DNA of 22,612 nt, taken from positions 1-22,612 of the IMG/VR virus record IMGVR_UViG_3300030419_008105, one strand, 5' to 3'. Below are positions 15,333 to 22,612 of this stretch, piece by piece; the stretch's first letter is position 1, and each line of letters begins with the position of its first letter. Source of the DNA: a virus. Position numbers and translations under genes: made by a program. The notes beneath the pieces were generated by a model, which was not told the origin of the DNA, ran no database searches, and saw only the letters and a list, made by a program, of their open reading frames with translations.

Positions 15333-17198
15333 TTAGTTTATAAACATTGGTTCAAATGTTTCTATTATATTAGATTTAGGCTGTTTTTGCGCATCAAAAT
15401 AAATTTTTGTCATCCAGTTGGCTAGCACCAAAGCTGAATAAGAGTCTTTCCGGGCTTTGTCTGGCCCTGTTTGACGCCTCAAATTAGAAGGTAAATCAAA
15501 AGTTTGAGTCCCTTGGGCGGTTGTGGTGATCTGAATAAGGGCACACTCATTTTTAGTCAAGTTCATCATGTCAGCTTGGTGTTCAATAAAATCTATCATT
15601 TTAGCCCCAGCACTTTGCCTTTCGGATTCGCCAATTCTCAAAAAACGGATTTCCTCAATTGGGATTTTTTTGTTCTTCTGTATTGAATATTGATCATCAA
15701 TAGCTTGGCTTGCAAATAAAATTCGTCGATGATCAAAATTTGCTTGCAATAACTCGTTGGCTTGCCTAATCCAATTGCTAGTTGGTTTACGCAAAATGAT
15801 ATGTTTATAATCGCCTCGATTATACTCTTGCTTAAAAAGCCTTAAATCATTCTGATATTCTTCAGGCCTATCAAAACCTACCTCAATTTGTTGCAACTTC
15901 ATCTCTTTATTTTTAAAAAGTTCGCTCTCATTACAAGCTTGTAAAAACTGCACCCCTCCATTATAGTCACCACATATAGCAACTACATTAAAATTCTCTA
16001 AACAATAAAGAAAATAACGAATATGATGCTTTAAAGAAGTTCCAGCTAAAGCATAGCTATGCACTAAAACCGCCTTTTGCTCTTCTGCATTTAATTTTAA
16101 AATCTGAATTGCAAAATCATCGGAACTTTCTGTTTGTGACCATGATGGGTCAAAAGCTAAAATGTATTCCGCGTCAGGATCTCCCTTGACTTCAATGCAA
16201 GGAAGTTCCCCATCTGGAACAGTACAAAGCGCCATCTTACTTGTTTTAAAATACCCTGCGCTATCATCAGTGAAAACCGCTCCAAACTCTCTTTCAAATT
16301 GAGATTGGCTCATTGTAGTCTTAGCCTGATTAATCAAATTTTGGTCATATAATTGCTCTGGAGCACAATCGTAAGAAAAATGCATAATACATCTAGATGC
16401 ATTATCTTTTTGTTCCTCTAGAGTAATATTAAATTCAAATTGCTGATACAGTTTATACAAGTATTCAAATTTGTAAGAAGCAGAAGAAAGAGCAATCAAT
16501 TTATTATTAGGCCATATATGTCTTTCTTGTTCTGTCATTTTGCCATCCTCAATAAGCTGTGTTTCCAATTTATGAAGATCATCTCGTTGAGTAGGATTAG
16601 TTACGACAGATAAAAAAGGCACAATAACCTCATTATAAATTCTTTCGGGCATCAATAAAAATTCATCAATAATAATGCGATGAAAACGAAAACCACGTAA
16701 TTTTTCGCCATCACCTAAAGGAAGAGCTCTAATTCGACTAGAGCCAATTTCCATCAACCATTCGTCATTACTTTTAGAGACCTTCGTAATACATTGCTTA
16801 AAAAGCCCTGCGTCAGGATGCATTGAAATATCTTCAATCTTTTTAAAGATCATCTTGGCTTGACGGAATGACTTAGAAAGTATTCCAATTTCTACCCCTT
16901 GATTTAATACGGCATCCAAAGCAGCATAAACACCTGTTGTAAAAGATTTAGACATTCCACGTGACCAAACCCCAAGAAAATAATCTGTTTCAAACATACT
17001 CTTAACGGCCATATGCTGAAAAGGGAAAAGCTTAATACCCATTAATAGCTCAGCTGTAAATGTAATATTACTACGCAAAAATTCATACAATGCAATCTTT
17101 GCATCACGCTCCTCTAAAAAACCCTTAAGCTCCATCAACTCGTCGTTTGATCGACAACGCTGAGGGGGTCTATTCTGCGTTCCTTCTATCCAACTCAT
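15333..17198 (-). CDS. Terminase large subunit (packaging ATPase and nuclease)
   Basis: 621 residues. The ATPase domain has an adenine-motif-like 'LFPFQHMAVKSMF' (57-69), Walker A 'WSRGMSKSFT' (78-87) and Walker B 'RIIIDE' (174-179) with the catalytic Glu. The RNase H-like nuclease domain supplies acidic residues in 'YILAFDPSW' (Asp350), 'VAICGDYNGG' (Asp411) and 'RKDSYSAL' (Asp585). The lysine-serine Walker A lacks the usual glycine before the lysine; this variant occurs in T4-like marine phages. It starts inside the 3' end of the nuclease gene with a 29-nt overlap and no clear Shine-Dalgarno, so it is the last gene of the PhoH-to-terminase operon. Confidence 0.92.
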   Translation of the reverse strand: MSWIEGTQNRPPQRCRSNDELMELKGFLEERDAKIALYEFLRSNITFTAELLMGIKLFPFQHMAVKSMFETDYFLGVWSRGMSKSFTTGVYAALDAVLNQGVEIGILSKSFRQAKMIFKKIEDISMHPDAGLFKQCITKVSKSNDEWLMEIGSSRIRALPLGDGEKLRGFRFHRIIIDEFLLMPERIYNEVIVPFLSVVTNPTQRDDLHKLETQLIEDGKMTEQERHIWPNNKLIALSSASYKFEYLYKLYQQFEFNITLEEQKDNASRCIMHFSYDCAPEQLYDQNLINQAKTTMSQSQFEREFGAVFTDDSAGYFKTSKMALCTVPDGELPCIEVKGDPDAEYILAFDPSWSQTESSDDFAIQILKLNAEEQKAVLVHSYALAGTSLKHHIRYFLYCLENFNVVAICGDYNGGVQFLQACNESELFKNKEMKLQQIEVGFDRPEEYQNDLRLFKQEYNRGDYKHIILRKPTSNWIRQANELLQANFDHRRILFASQAIDDQYSIQKNKKIPIEEIRFLRIGESERQSAGAKMIDFIEHQADMMNLTKNECALIQITTTAQGTQTFDLPSNLRRQTGPDKARKDSYSALVLANWMTKIYFDAQKQPKSNIIETFEPMFIN

Positions 17199-18132
17199 GA
17201 TCTAAAAAATATTGCATATCTGTTTCCCACACTTTCTTTCCAAAAAATAAGAGACGCAAAATCATCTCTTGAGACGTATCTCTATTTCCTGTAAATAAAA
17301 ACTGACAATGGCCCCGAAACTCATAGCTTAAATCGCGGATGCGCTTAAGAATATAATCTATATTTCCCTTTCTGCCAAATGCCCTGCTAGCTTTAATAAT
17401 TTTTTCAGGAGTCGATTCTATAACTACGAATAAATAAGAGTCTAGCTCTTTAGTTCTTTTTAACTCCCTTTTAAACCTATCATAATTTTTATTACTTAAT
17501 GTAGACTGCAAATCCGAACCAGACTTTCTGTCTACAAAAGTATATGAATAATGTTCTCCAAATAAAGTATAATCCCCTACATCTAGCTTGTGATTCTTCG
17601 TTTCATGGTCGCCGGAAAATTGCAAAGGGGTTTGTTCTCGCGTATCTACAGCAATAGATAAGGAAGGGAGTTCTTGAGTAAAAAAACCCGCAGTTATTTT
17701 TTGATGGTATAAAGGGCGCAACCCAATAAGGTCCGCTGCCTTATTATAACTTCCAAAAACTTTTCTGTAAGTATCAATATCAGGTAAAAAACAACTTTTG
17801 ATTTCTAAATGAAAAGGAGCATAGGATCGTTCTTTCTTTGATTGTCTTTTTTCAATTAATGATAAAATATAATCTTTTACTTCGTGAGAAGGGGCCTCCT
17901 TGCACCATTTTTTTAATTGTTGTTTAGTGGAAAAATCTCTGTCGAAATAGTGATCAATATTTTTAAAAGGGAGCGCTTCTCCTGTTAATTTATTGTAACG
18001 TGGATAATGGAGTGTATAGTATTCAGCCATAGAAAGGCCATGCTGCTTCAAATGCTTATGGAGAGACGCCCTGCCTTCAAACTCTTTTTTGCATTCTGCG
18101 CATTTGAATATTTTTTTTACCACTCGCTCCAT
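17170..18132 (-). CDS. C2H2 zinc finger-ERCC4 nuclease fusion
   Basis: 320 residues. The N-terminus has a classical C2H2 finger: Cys11, Cys14, His27 and His31 (C-x2-C-x12-H-x3-H). A 'TYRKVFGSYNKAADLIGL' segment (121-138) resembles the homing-endonuclease-associated repeat. The C-terminal domain (158-300) has the ERCC4/XPF signature: 'VDTREQ' (162-167), Gly-Asp at 186-187 and 'DRKSGSDL' (201-208), the counterpart of the GDx(n)ERKx3D motif with Asp in place of the first Glu. This predicts a metal-dependent, structure-directed DNA nuclease. It lies between a possible small terminase and the large terminase, overlapping both, with a good AGGAG eight bases before its ATG. A role in genome processing before packaging is inferred. 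Confidence 0.82.
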   Translation of the reverse strand: MERVVKKIFKCAECKKEFEGRASLHKHLKQHGLSMAEYYTLHYPRYNKLTGEALPFKNIDHYFDRDFSTKQQLKKWCKEAPSHEVKDYILSLIEKRQSKKERSYAPFHLEIKSCFLPDIDTYRKVFGSYNKAADLIGLRPLYHQKITAGFFTQELPSLSIAVDTREQTPLQFSGDHETKNHKLDVGDYTLFGEHYSYTFVDRKSGSDLQSTLSNKNYDRFKRELKRTKELDSYLFVVIESTPEKIIKASRAFGRKGNIDYILKRIRDLSYEFRGHCQFLFTGNRDTSQEMILRLLFFGKKVWETDMQYFLDHELDRRNAE

Positions 18133-19205
18133 TATACAATCTCCTGCCTGCTAATACCTAAGACGCGGGCTTTCCAGTCTACCATTTGCTCAATCTTGTC
18201 CGCTTCGTCTTCCACTGCGGTTTTTTGCATATCCGCCATTTTAATCATCAGCTGCCGCTCTTCTTCTTCTTGAAAAAGCTGAACTAAGGCCAATACCGAG
18301 GCGTTTCGTTGCTGCAGATTAGAAATGCGCTTAGCCCTCTCTCCATTTAATTTGGCAATCATTTTATCAATGCGATTAGTGCATTGATTATATTCTTCAG
18401 ATTTAGTTTTGAGCATCTCTGTCAATCTCATTGTTAAATCATTTTGACCTTCCGCGTCATCAAACATTAAATTTAATTTTTGTTTTTGCTGCTCTATTTC
18501 TTTAAGGTTGACATAATCCATACATACATTGATATAAAGATTAAGCTCATCCGCAGTAAGATCAGGCTTATCCCATGTAGATCTAACAAACTCTGACTCG
18601 AAGAGCTCCCTGTTAGCTTTGGTAGTATAAGAATTAATAACTTGCAGAAAACGAGGAGCACCTAAATAGGTCAATAATCTTTCTAGGCATTTTTTGTCTT
18701 GGACATTAATCTTTTCAATTTCAAACTCTTTAAAAACCACCTTGTTAACTTTTTTTATTACGGTCGTCATGATCTTAGGAGGCGCGTAGCGATCACTGGC
18801 GGCATCATCGCGCATGTTAGTTAAATTCGGGAATTCTTTATTGATGAAATCAGATAAAGCAATAAATTTAGCACTTTCATAAAATCCCCTATGATTGGTT
18901 TCGTCTTTCCATAAAAGCTGAGCAATTTCTCTCTTCGTCATTTCAACGCAATAATGACGATGAATAAAATCTTTTTCAGTGTCTTCAAGAAAATATTTAC
19001 TACTTTTTTTCTTAACTTTTGTGCGATACTCGAACCCTTTTTCTACCCAAAACTTACGTAGCGCCCTTCCTCGTACAGTGCTACCTTTTTCATTAGGATC
19101 GTCGAAAAGTTTTTTTGCGGCCTCGTTTAAGTCCCCGTCTAACTCTTTGAATAATTGAACCCCTCGCTCCTTTTCATCTTTGGATAAAACATAATTGTTA
19201 CTCAT
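18132..19205 (-). CDS. Putative DNA-binding coiled-coil protein, small terminase candidate
   Basis: 357 residues. The N-terminal 110 residues are predicted helical with helix-turn-helix-like segments ('DGDLNEAAKKLFDD' and 'MTKREIAQLLW'). A basic linker follows, and the C-terminal half (230-340) is a long coiled coil rich in Glu, Gln and Lys. I do not recognise a named family. The position two genes before the large terminase, a helical DNA-binding N-terminus and an oligomerising coiled coil fit a small terminase subunit, but the length is about twice the usual for that family. It starts inside the sigma gene's end (8-nt overlap) behind AGAGGA and ends in a TAATG overlap with the nuclease gene. 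Confidence 0.5.
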   Translation of the reverse strand: MSNNYVLSKDEKERGVQLFKELDGDLNEAAKKLFDDPNEKGSTVRGRALRKFWVEKGFEYRTKVKKKSSKYFLEDTEKDFIHRHYCVEMTKREIAQLLWKDETNHRGFYESAKFIALSDFINKEFPNLTNMRDDAASDRYAPPKIMTTVIKKVNKVVFKEFEIEKINVQDKKCLERLLTYLGAPRFLQVINSYTTKANRELFESEFVRSTWDKPDLTADELNLYINVCMDYVNLKEIEQQKQKLNLMFDDAEGQNDLTMRLTEMLKTKSEEYNQCTNRIDKMIAKLNGERAKRISNLQQRNASVLALVQLFQEEEERQLMIKMADMQKTAVEDEADKIEQMVDWKARVLGISRQEIV

Positions 19206-19908
19206 AAAAAATATCCTCTTTTTCTATTATTTTTTTTGCTATTGTCTTATATTGATTCTTTAAATTTTTAATTTGCTTATAGCCCGCCTTGCGCCCTTTT
19301 TCATTGCTTTTATATCCTAAAATACGAGCCACCTCTTCTTCAGAGATACCATCAATAAAAAGCATCTTATAAACAAAATAATGACGAGAAGTTAATACAA
19401 TTTTCATGCGCATATGTAATGTGTTTGTAGCGCGCCCAATATCAAAGTGGTCTTCAGGATCCGTGTTTTGCGTATAGGTATGAAATTCTAAAGAAAGGGG
19501 CATTTTAATATCATAGGCATTTTTTTTGGTTTTTTCCCATTTTGCAAAGTCGCCACATTCGTTTGATTGTAATCCGCTAGGCGTAAAAGCGCATAGGGCG
19601 GATATCTGTCCTTCTGCTTGTTCTTTAGATTGGTTGTGCTGGCAATTTAAACATGGTCTGGCAAAATTAGAGTAATTATTGCGTAAAATATTTTTAAGCT
19701 GATTAGAAATAATTTTGTTTACCCATGGCTCTAGCGCACGAGACTGATCCCATTGATCCCATTTTTTATAAATGTGTGCACGAATGATTTGAGCTACATC
19801 ATCAAAATCAAACCACGCGATCGCATGCAGGTGCCATTTATAGTACCGCTTGCGTATTTCGTTGTCTATTATGTGAGCTTTATCTTCGTAAGTGTCATTA
19901 TGCTCCAT
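19198..19908 (-). CDS. Sigma-70-like transcription factor with an inserted cysteine cluster
   Basis: 236 residues. Residues 15-80 look like sigma region 2: 'WFDFDDVAQIIRAHIYKKW' followed by 'RALEPWVNKIISNQLKNILR', the helix pair that binds core polymerase and the -10 element. Residues 82-125 form an insert with Cys86, Cys89, Cys106 and Cys118, likely binding zinc, then 'DFAKWEKTKK'. The C-terminus (175-225) has a region 4-like helix-turn-helix, 'DGISEEEVARILGYKSNEKG'. A small two-domain sigma like this fits ECF-type or phage late sigma factors such as T4 gp55. The zinc-ribbon gene overlaps it by 11 nt. It is the obvious candidate to read the AAGTGTA elements found in this window. Confidence 0.8.
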   Translation of the reverse strand: MEHNDTYEDKAHIIDNEIRKRYYKWHLHAIAWFDFDDVAQIIRAHIYKKWDQWDQSRALEPWVNKIISNQLKNILRNNYSNFARPCLNCQHNQSKEQAEGQISALCAFTPSGLQSNECGDFAKWEKTKKNAYDIKMPLSLEFHTYTQNTDPEDHFDIGRATNTLHMRMKIVLTSRHYFVYKMLFIDGISEEEVARILGYKSNEKGRKAGYKQIKNLKNQYKTIAKKIIEKEDIFYE

Positions 19909-20272
19909 CCTCAGTTATCTGTGGCGTTTGGCGTGGCGCACATTCTGCCATGGATTGAGCGACAATCTTTTCCCTATCTGCTTTACTTTTACGACGCCCT
20001 TTGGTGGGAGTCGCTTTTGAATCAATTTCTTCAGGATTTAGTGGATTATGAAACAAATCCCCCAAAGTAGTCTTGCTGCTCTCAACTTCAATAGAGTACT
20101 CAAGCTTGCTCAATGCGGGGATATCATCCACCTCCTCTGCTTCTTCTTGATGTGTAGCGACTTTCGCTGTGCTCACGGTTCCAAACCTAGCTCCGCAAGA
20201 TTCGCAAAACTTAGGTTTATTTAAAGTGAAGGTAGCTTTCGCTCCACAATCAGGACAAAATATACTAGCCAT
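19898..20272 (-). CDS. Zinc-ribbon protein
   Basis: 124 residues. The N-terminus has two CxxC pairs, 'CPDCGAK' and 'CESCGAR' (residues 6-28), which form a zinc ribbon. The rest is acidic (45-75), has 'LGDLFHNPLNPEEIDS' and a basic 'GRRKSKADRE' tail, and is probably disordered in part. The gene is two bases after the PhoH stop and its end overlaps the sigma-like gene by 11 nt. A transcription accessory role with the sigma factor, comparable in function to T4 gp33, is a reasonable inference from linkage, but no direct motif supports it. No Shine-Dalgarno is visible. Confidence 0.7.
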   Translation of the reverse strand: MASIFCPDCGAKATFTLNKPKFCESCGARFGTVSTAKVATHQEEAEEVDDIPALSKLEYSIEVESSKTTLGDLFHNPLNPEEIDSKATPTKGRRKSKADREKIVAQSMAECAPRQTPQITEDGA

Positions 20273-20274
20273 TT

Positions 20275-21009
20275 TTATATATTTTTAATTTTGGGGATGT
20301 TTTCAATTTTATTTACTATAAATTTAAGAATTTCGCTTCTTACTATATCTTCCTTTGTAAACTCAAAACAATGAATTCCACGTTTTGCGCTTTCTTCATC
20401 ATCGAAAGTTTTATACATGGTTCTAAAGCCTGTTTTACCGTTAATGTCTGATTGTAAAGGGTCTCCACAAATAAACATCTTAGTATTTTGACCTATACGA
20501 GTCACCAATGTAACCAACTCTTTTAATGTAAAATTTTGAGATTCGTCAGCGATAATCAGTTTATTTGCCCAATTTGCCCCTCGCAAATAATTGATAGGTG
20601 CTGCTGAAATTATCTTCTCATCTGTTAGCATTTTAATTTGGTCATTTGTTAAAATTTCTTCCATTTTGTCATTTAGCGGCATCATAAAAGGGTGAAATTT
20701 TTCATCTATGTCTCCGGGAAGATGCCCTAAATTCTTTTCGCCGCTTTCAACGATTGTTCTTACATAGAACATATCGTAATCATTATTTTCATTAAAAATA
20801 CGCAATGCAGAATACACTGACATAAATGTTTTAGAAGATCCGGCGGGGCCGGACACCAACATTATGCGCGTCTCTGGATCAAACGCTTTTTTTAAAAAAT
20901 CTTTTTGCTTATCGGTTAAATCAAACTGTTTAAAATGTAAGTGATATTTGCTTATTATGTTCGGCAAAATTTTTTCCGTCATCTTAGGTTTCTTACGCCT
21001 AGCTGCCAT
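20275..21009 (-). CDS. phoH: PhoH-like ATPase
   Basis: 244 residues from the ATG at 21009. Walker A is 'GPAGSSKT' (54-61), preceded by 'LTDKQKDFLKKAF'; Walker B is 'LIIADESQN' (152-160), then 'GDPLQSDI' (183-190), the typical PhoH ending 'GD..Q.D'. PhoH is common in marine phages and predicted to be an RNA-associated ATPase or helicase-like protein, with no settled function. An upstream ATG at 21111 would add 34 residues, but they are unlike PhoH, and the phage promoter element lies inside them, so 21009 is preferred. This is the first gene of the minus-strand packaging operon. Confidence 0.88.
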   Translation of the reverse strand: MAARRKKPKMTEKILPNIISKYHLHFKQFDLTDKQKDFLKKAFDPETRIMLVSGPAGSSKTFMSVYSALRIFNENNDYDMFYVRTIVESGEKNLGHLPGDIDEKFHPFMMPLNDKMEEILTNDQIKMLTDEKIISAAPINYLRGANWANKLIIADESQNFTLKELVTLVTRIGQNTKMFICGDPLQSDINGKTGFRTMYKTFDDEESAKRGIHCFEFTKEDIVRSEILKFIVNKIENIPKIKNI

Positions 21010-21020
21010 ATGTACATATA

Positions 21021-21031
21021 TAATTACACTT
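21021..21031 (-). promoter_or_regulatory. Late-promoter-like element before the PhoH operon
   Basis: Minus strand AAGTGTAATTA, with GTGTA 15 nt from the ATG at 21009. No Shine-Dalgarno. It overlaps, on the opposite strand, the -35 element of the divergent glycosyltransferase promoter. Confidence 0.6.
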
Positions 21032-21057
21032 GACTTATGTTTTTTTCTACTTAATAT
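21030..21057 (+). promoter_or_regulatory. Sigma-70-like promoter for the glycosyltransferase gene
   Basis: TTGACT (21030-21035), a 16-nt spacer, then TAATAT (21052-21057). The ATG at 21068 is ten bases later, so the leader would be about four bases. This is a host-type promoter, unlike the AAGTGTA elements, which suggests early expression. Confidence 0.6.
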
Positions 21058-21067
21058 CTCAAAAAGA

Positions 21068-22177
21068 ATGATATTCCATGTTTTATCTATTCCAGTGCAC
21101 CCTACGCGCAAAGAAATTACTTTATGCGCTTTTACACAAAAAGTATATAAATTTTGTACGGAAATGACCCGTCGGGGCCATACCGTATATCACTATGGCC
21201 ATCCCGACTCTCAAGTAAATTGTACCGAACATATTAACGTAGTCTCTAGAGAAACTTATAATAAAGATTATAAAAAGCAAGCATGGCAAACCCTGCTTCC
21301 TCAAGGAATAGATAATGAAACACATCGCGAATTTAACGCTAATGCTGCAAAGGAAATTTTAAAACGTCATAAAAATCCAAATGAATTTGTGTTAGCTTTT
21401 TGGGGATTTGGGCACAAAACTGCATGCGAAAAAGTACAAGATCGCCTAATTGTAGTTGAACCCAGTATTGGATATGATTCTATTTTTGCCGCCCACCGAG
21501 TGTTTGAGTCTTATGCTCAATTACATAAGCTTCTAGCTGCCTCTAAACTGCATCACCCTTCTTATACCGACCACGTTATTCCTCCGGGTTTCAACCCCAA
21601 TGATTTTGAATTTTCAGCCCAAAAGGAAAAATATTTACTTTTCTTAGGTCGCATTACTGACGGCAAAGGAGTATGTATTGCTGACGAATTATCCCGTGCT
21701 TTAAGGTGGCCTATAAAGTTTGTAGGCCCCCATAATCTCAAAACCTCATTACGTCGAGATAATCCTTATGCCGAATATATTCCTACTGTAAGCACAGAAG
21801 AGAGAAAACATCTTTTAAAAAATGCCAAGGCTTTAATCATGCCTACTTTATATGTGGAGCCGTGTGGCTGGGCAATGATGGAAGCATGGTTCTCAGGAAC
21901 CCCCACCTTAACTACTGACTGGGGAGGCCCTTCAGAATATAATCTACATCGTCGCACCGGTTTTAAATGTCGTACTTTAAACGAATTTTACCATGCGGCC
22001 ACTTTGATAGACACTATAAATCCTGAGTATTGCCGTCGTTACGCCGAAAGCAACTTCCACATCAAAGATATTATGAACCAATATGAATCGTATTTTAACC
22101 TTTTGATTGAAGAGGGGGAAGCACCAAGTGCAATTCGGGATAAATGCACTTTTACCAAACCCCCGTTTTTGGTGTAA
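21068..22177 (+). CDS. GT4-family glycosyltransferase
   Basis: 369 residues, GT-B fold, retaining family 4. The donor-binding side has 'LLFLGRITDGKG' with Arg195 and Lys200, and the 'EPCGWAMME' motif with the E-x7-E pair (Glu264 and Glu272), followed by 'SGTPTLTTDWGGPSEY'. The N-terminal half has an early 'IPVHPTRKEITLCAFTQKV' loop like other family 4 enzymes, but weaker similarity. No signal peptide, so cytoplasmic. The substrate is unknown; phage glycosyltransferases modify DNA, virion proteins or host envelope sugars. The start at 21068 is chosen because an earlier in-frame ATG at 20948 would lie antisense within the PhoH gene and add a hydrophobic extension unlike the family. Confidence 0.83.
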   Translation: MIFHVLSIPVHPTRKEITLCAFTQKVYKFCTEMTRRGHTVYHYGHPDSQVNCTEHINVVSRETYNKDYKKQAWQTLLPQGIDNETHREFNANAAKEILKRHKNPNEFVLAFWGFGHKTACEKVQDRLIVVEPSIGYDSIFAAHRVFESYAQLHKLLAASKLHHPSYTDHVIPPGFNPNDFEFSAQKEKYLLFLGRITDGKGVCIADELSRALRWPIKFVGPHNLKTSLRRDNPYAEYIPTVSTEERKHLLKNAKALIMPTLYVEPCGWAMMEAWFSGTPTLTTDWGGPSEYNLHRRTGFKCRTLNEFYHAATLIDTINPEYCRRYAESNFHIKDIMNQYESYFNLLIEEGEAPSAIRDKCTFTKPPFLV

Positions 22178-22218
22178 ATCTTAATTATTGTTCTTATTAT
22201 AGATAAGACGTTGAAGAA

Positions 22219-22612
22219 ATGAAAAAAGCGTTTTCCCTTATTGAGCTTCTGGTTGTTATTGCAATAATCGCTATTTTAGCAGCCCTACTACTCCCCGCTC
22301 TTGCCAAAAGCAAACAAAGTGCTTCCAAAGCATTATGCATCTCTAATCAAAAACAATTAAATTATGCGATGAGTCAGCTTGCTCTTGATTCAGATGATAA
22401 AATAGTTTACGCATCCGCTTGGCATAATGAGCCTACTGCACCTAGAGCTTGGGTAGCTGACAGTATGTCCGGCGGCAGCAGATGGAGCAAATGGGCGCAA
22501 ACAGAAAGATCCCTAATATGGTCTCCTCTATTCGAATATGCTGGCAAAGGTATATATAGATGTCCCGAGGATAAATCTATGGTCAGCTGGAATGGAGAAA
22601 GGTGGGGGATGG
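22219..22612 (+). CDS. Type II/IV pseudopilin with prepilin leader (partial, cut by right edge)
   Basis: At least 131 residues. The N-terminus is a class III signal, '[20 protein letters not shown]' with Glu at +5 of the mature protein, then '[18 protein letters not shown]', followed by '[20 protein letters not shown]'. Downstream 'RAWVADSM' and '[17 protein letters not shown]' match the pseudopilins that Verrucomicrobiota and Lentisphaerota encode in many copies. The residue before the cleavage site is Ala instead of the usual Gly. The start at 22219 is fixed by the leader; GAAG is a weak ribosome site. A GTGTAAATC sequence at the end of the glycosyltransferase gene, about 45 nt upstream, could be a distant promoter element. 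If it is truly phage-encoded, its function is unknown; if not, it marks a junction with host DNA. Confidence 0.85.
   Translation, partial: MKKAFSLIELLVVIAIIAILAALLLPALAKSKQSASKALCISNQKQLNYAMSQLALDSDDKIVYASAWHNEPTAPRAWVADSMSGGSRWSKWAQTERSLIWSPLFEYAGKGIYRCPEDKSMVSWNGERWGM

Noticed and set aside
20948-21067. Upstream start for the glycosyltransferase giving a hydrophobic N-terminus
   Set aside because: The extension is antisense to the PhoH gene and includes the promoter region; the enzyme family starts at the 21068 ATG.
21010-21111. Upstream start for PhoH
   Set aside because: The extra 34 residues are not PhoH-like and contain the conserved promoter element.
1-22612. tRNA genes, CRISPR arrays, insertion sequences, integrase or attachment sites
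   Set aside because: I looked for cloverleaf-like GC-rich stretches, regular direct repeats, transposase motifs and recombinase motifs and saw none.

Overview
This window is part of a double-stranded DNA tailed-phage genome. Nearly every gene belongs to the virion assembly and DNA-packaging module: large terminase, portal, prohead protease/scaffold, decoration protein, major capsid protein, connectors, tail tube, tail chaperones and a tape measure protein that runs off the left edge. No sheath or baseplate gene is visible, so a siphovirus-like tail is likely but not proven. The base composition is AT-rich. Two genes point to a host in the PVC group (Verrucomicrobiota, Lentisphaerota or Planctomycetota): a Tat-exported DUF1552 protein and a type II/IV pseudopilin of the kind these bacteria carry in many copies.

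Layout: (1) 1-3849, minus strand: two overlapping putative tail assembly chaperones, then the tape measure. (2) 3917-8735, plus strand: head-closure-like and tail-completion-like proteins, an unrecognised structural protein and the tail tube, ended by a strong hairpin terminator, then the DUF1552 gene as a moron-like unit with its own promoter. (3) 8732-21009, minus strand: a tightly overlapping operon of PhoH ATPase, zinc-ribbon protein, sigma-like factor, HTH/coiled-coil protein (possible small terminase), zinc-finger ERCC4 nuclease and large terminase; then portal, protease-scaffold, decoration protein and major capsid protein, ended by a second terminator; then a Lys-rich SAP-domain protein and a connector. 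(4) 21068-22612, plus strand: a GT4 glycosyltransferase and a pseudopilin cut by the right edge.

The most striking non-coding signal is a short element, consensus AAGTGTAwAwT. It lies in eight intergenic gaps on both strands, in the correct orientation and usually 9-15 nt before the start codon. Genes directly behind it mostly lack a Shine-Dalgarno sequence, whereas several operon-internal genes have one. The window also encodes a sigma-70-like factor (region 2, a Cys cluster, region 4) next to a zinc-ribbon protein. I infer a phage-specific late transcription system, functionally comparable to T4 gp55 and its late promoters, that produces leaderless or nearly leaderless mRNAs. The DUF1552 gene carries one of the best copies of this element, so a host-type exported protein appears to be wired into the virion-assembly programme.

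All gaps between genes are under 100 bases; no RNA gene, CRISPR array or insertion sequence was seen.
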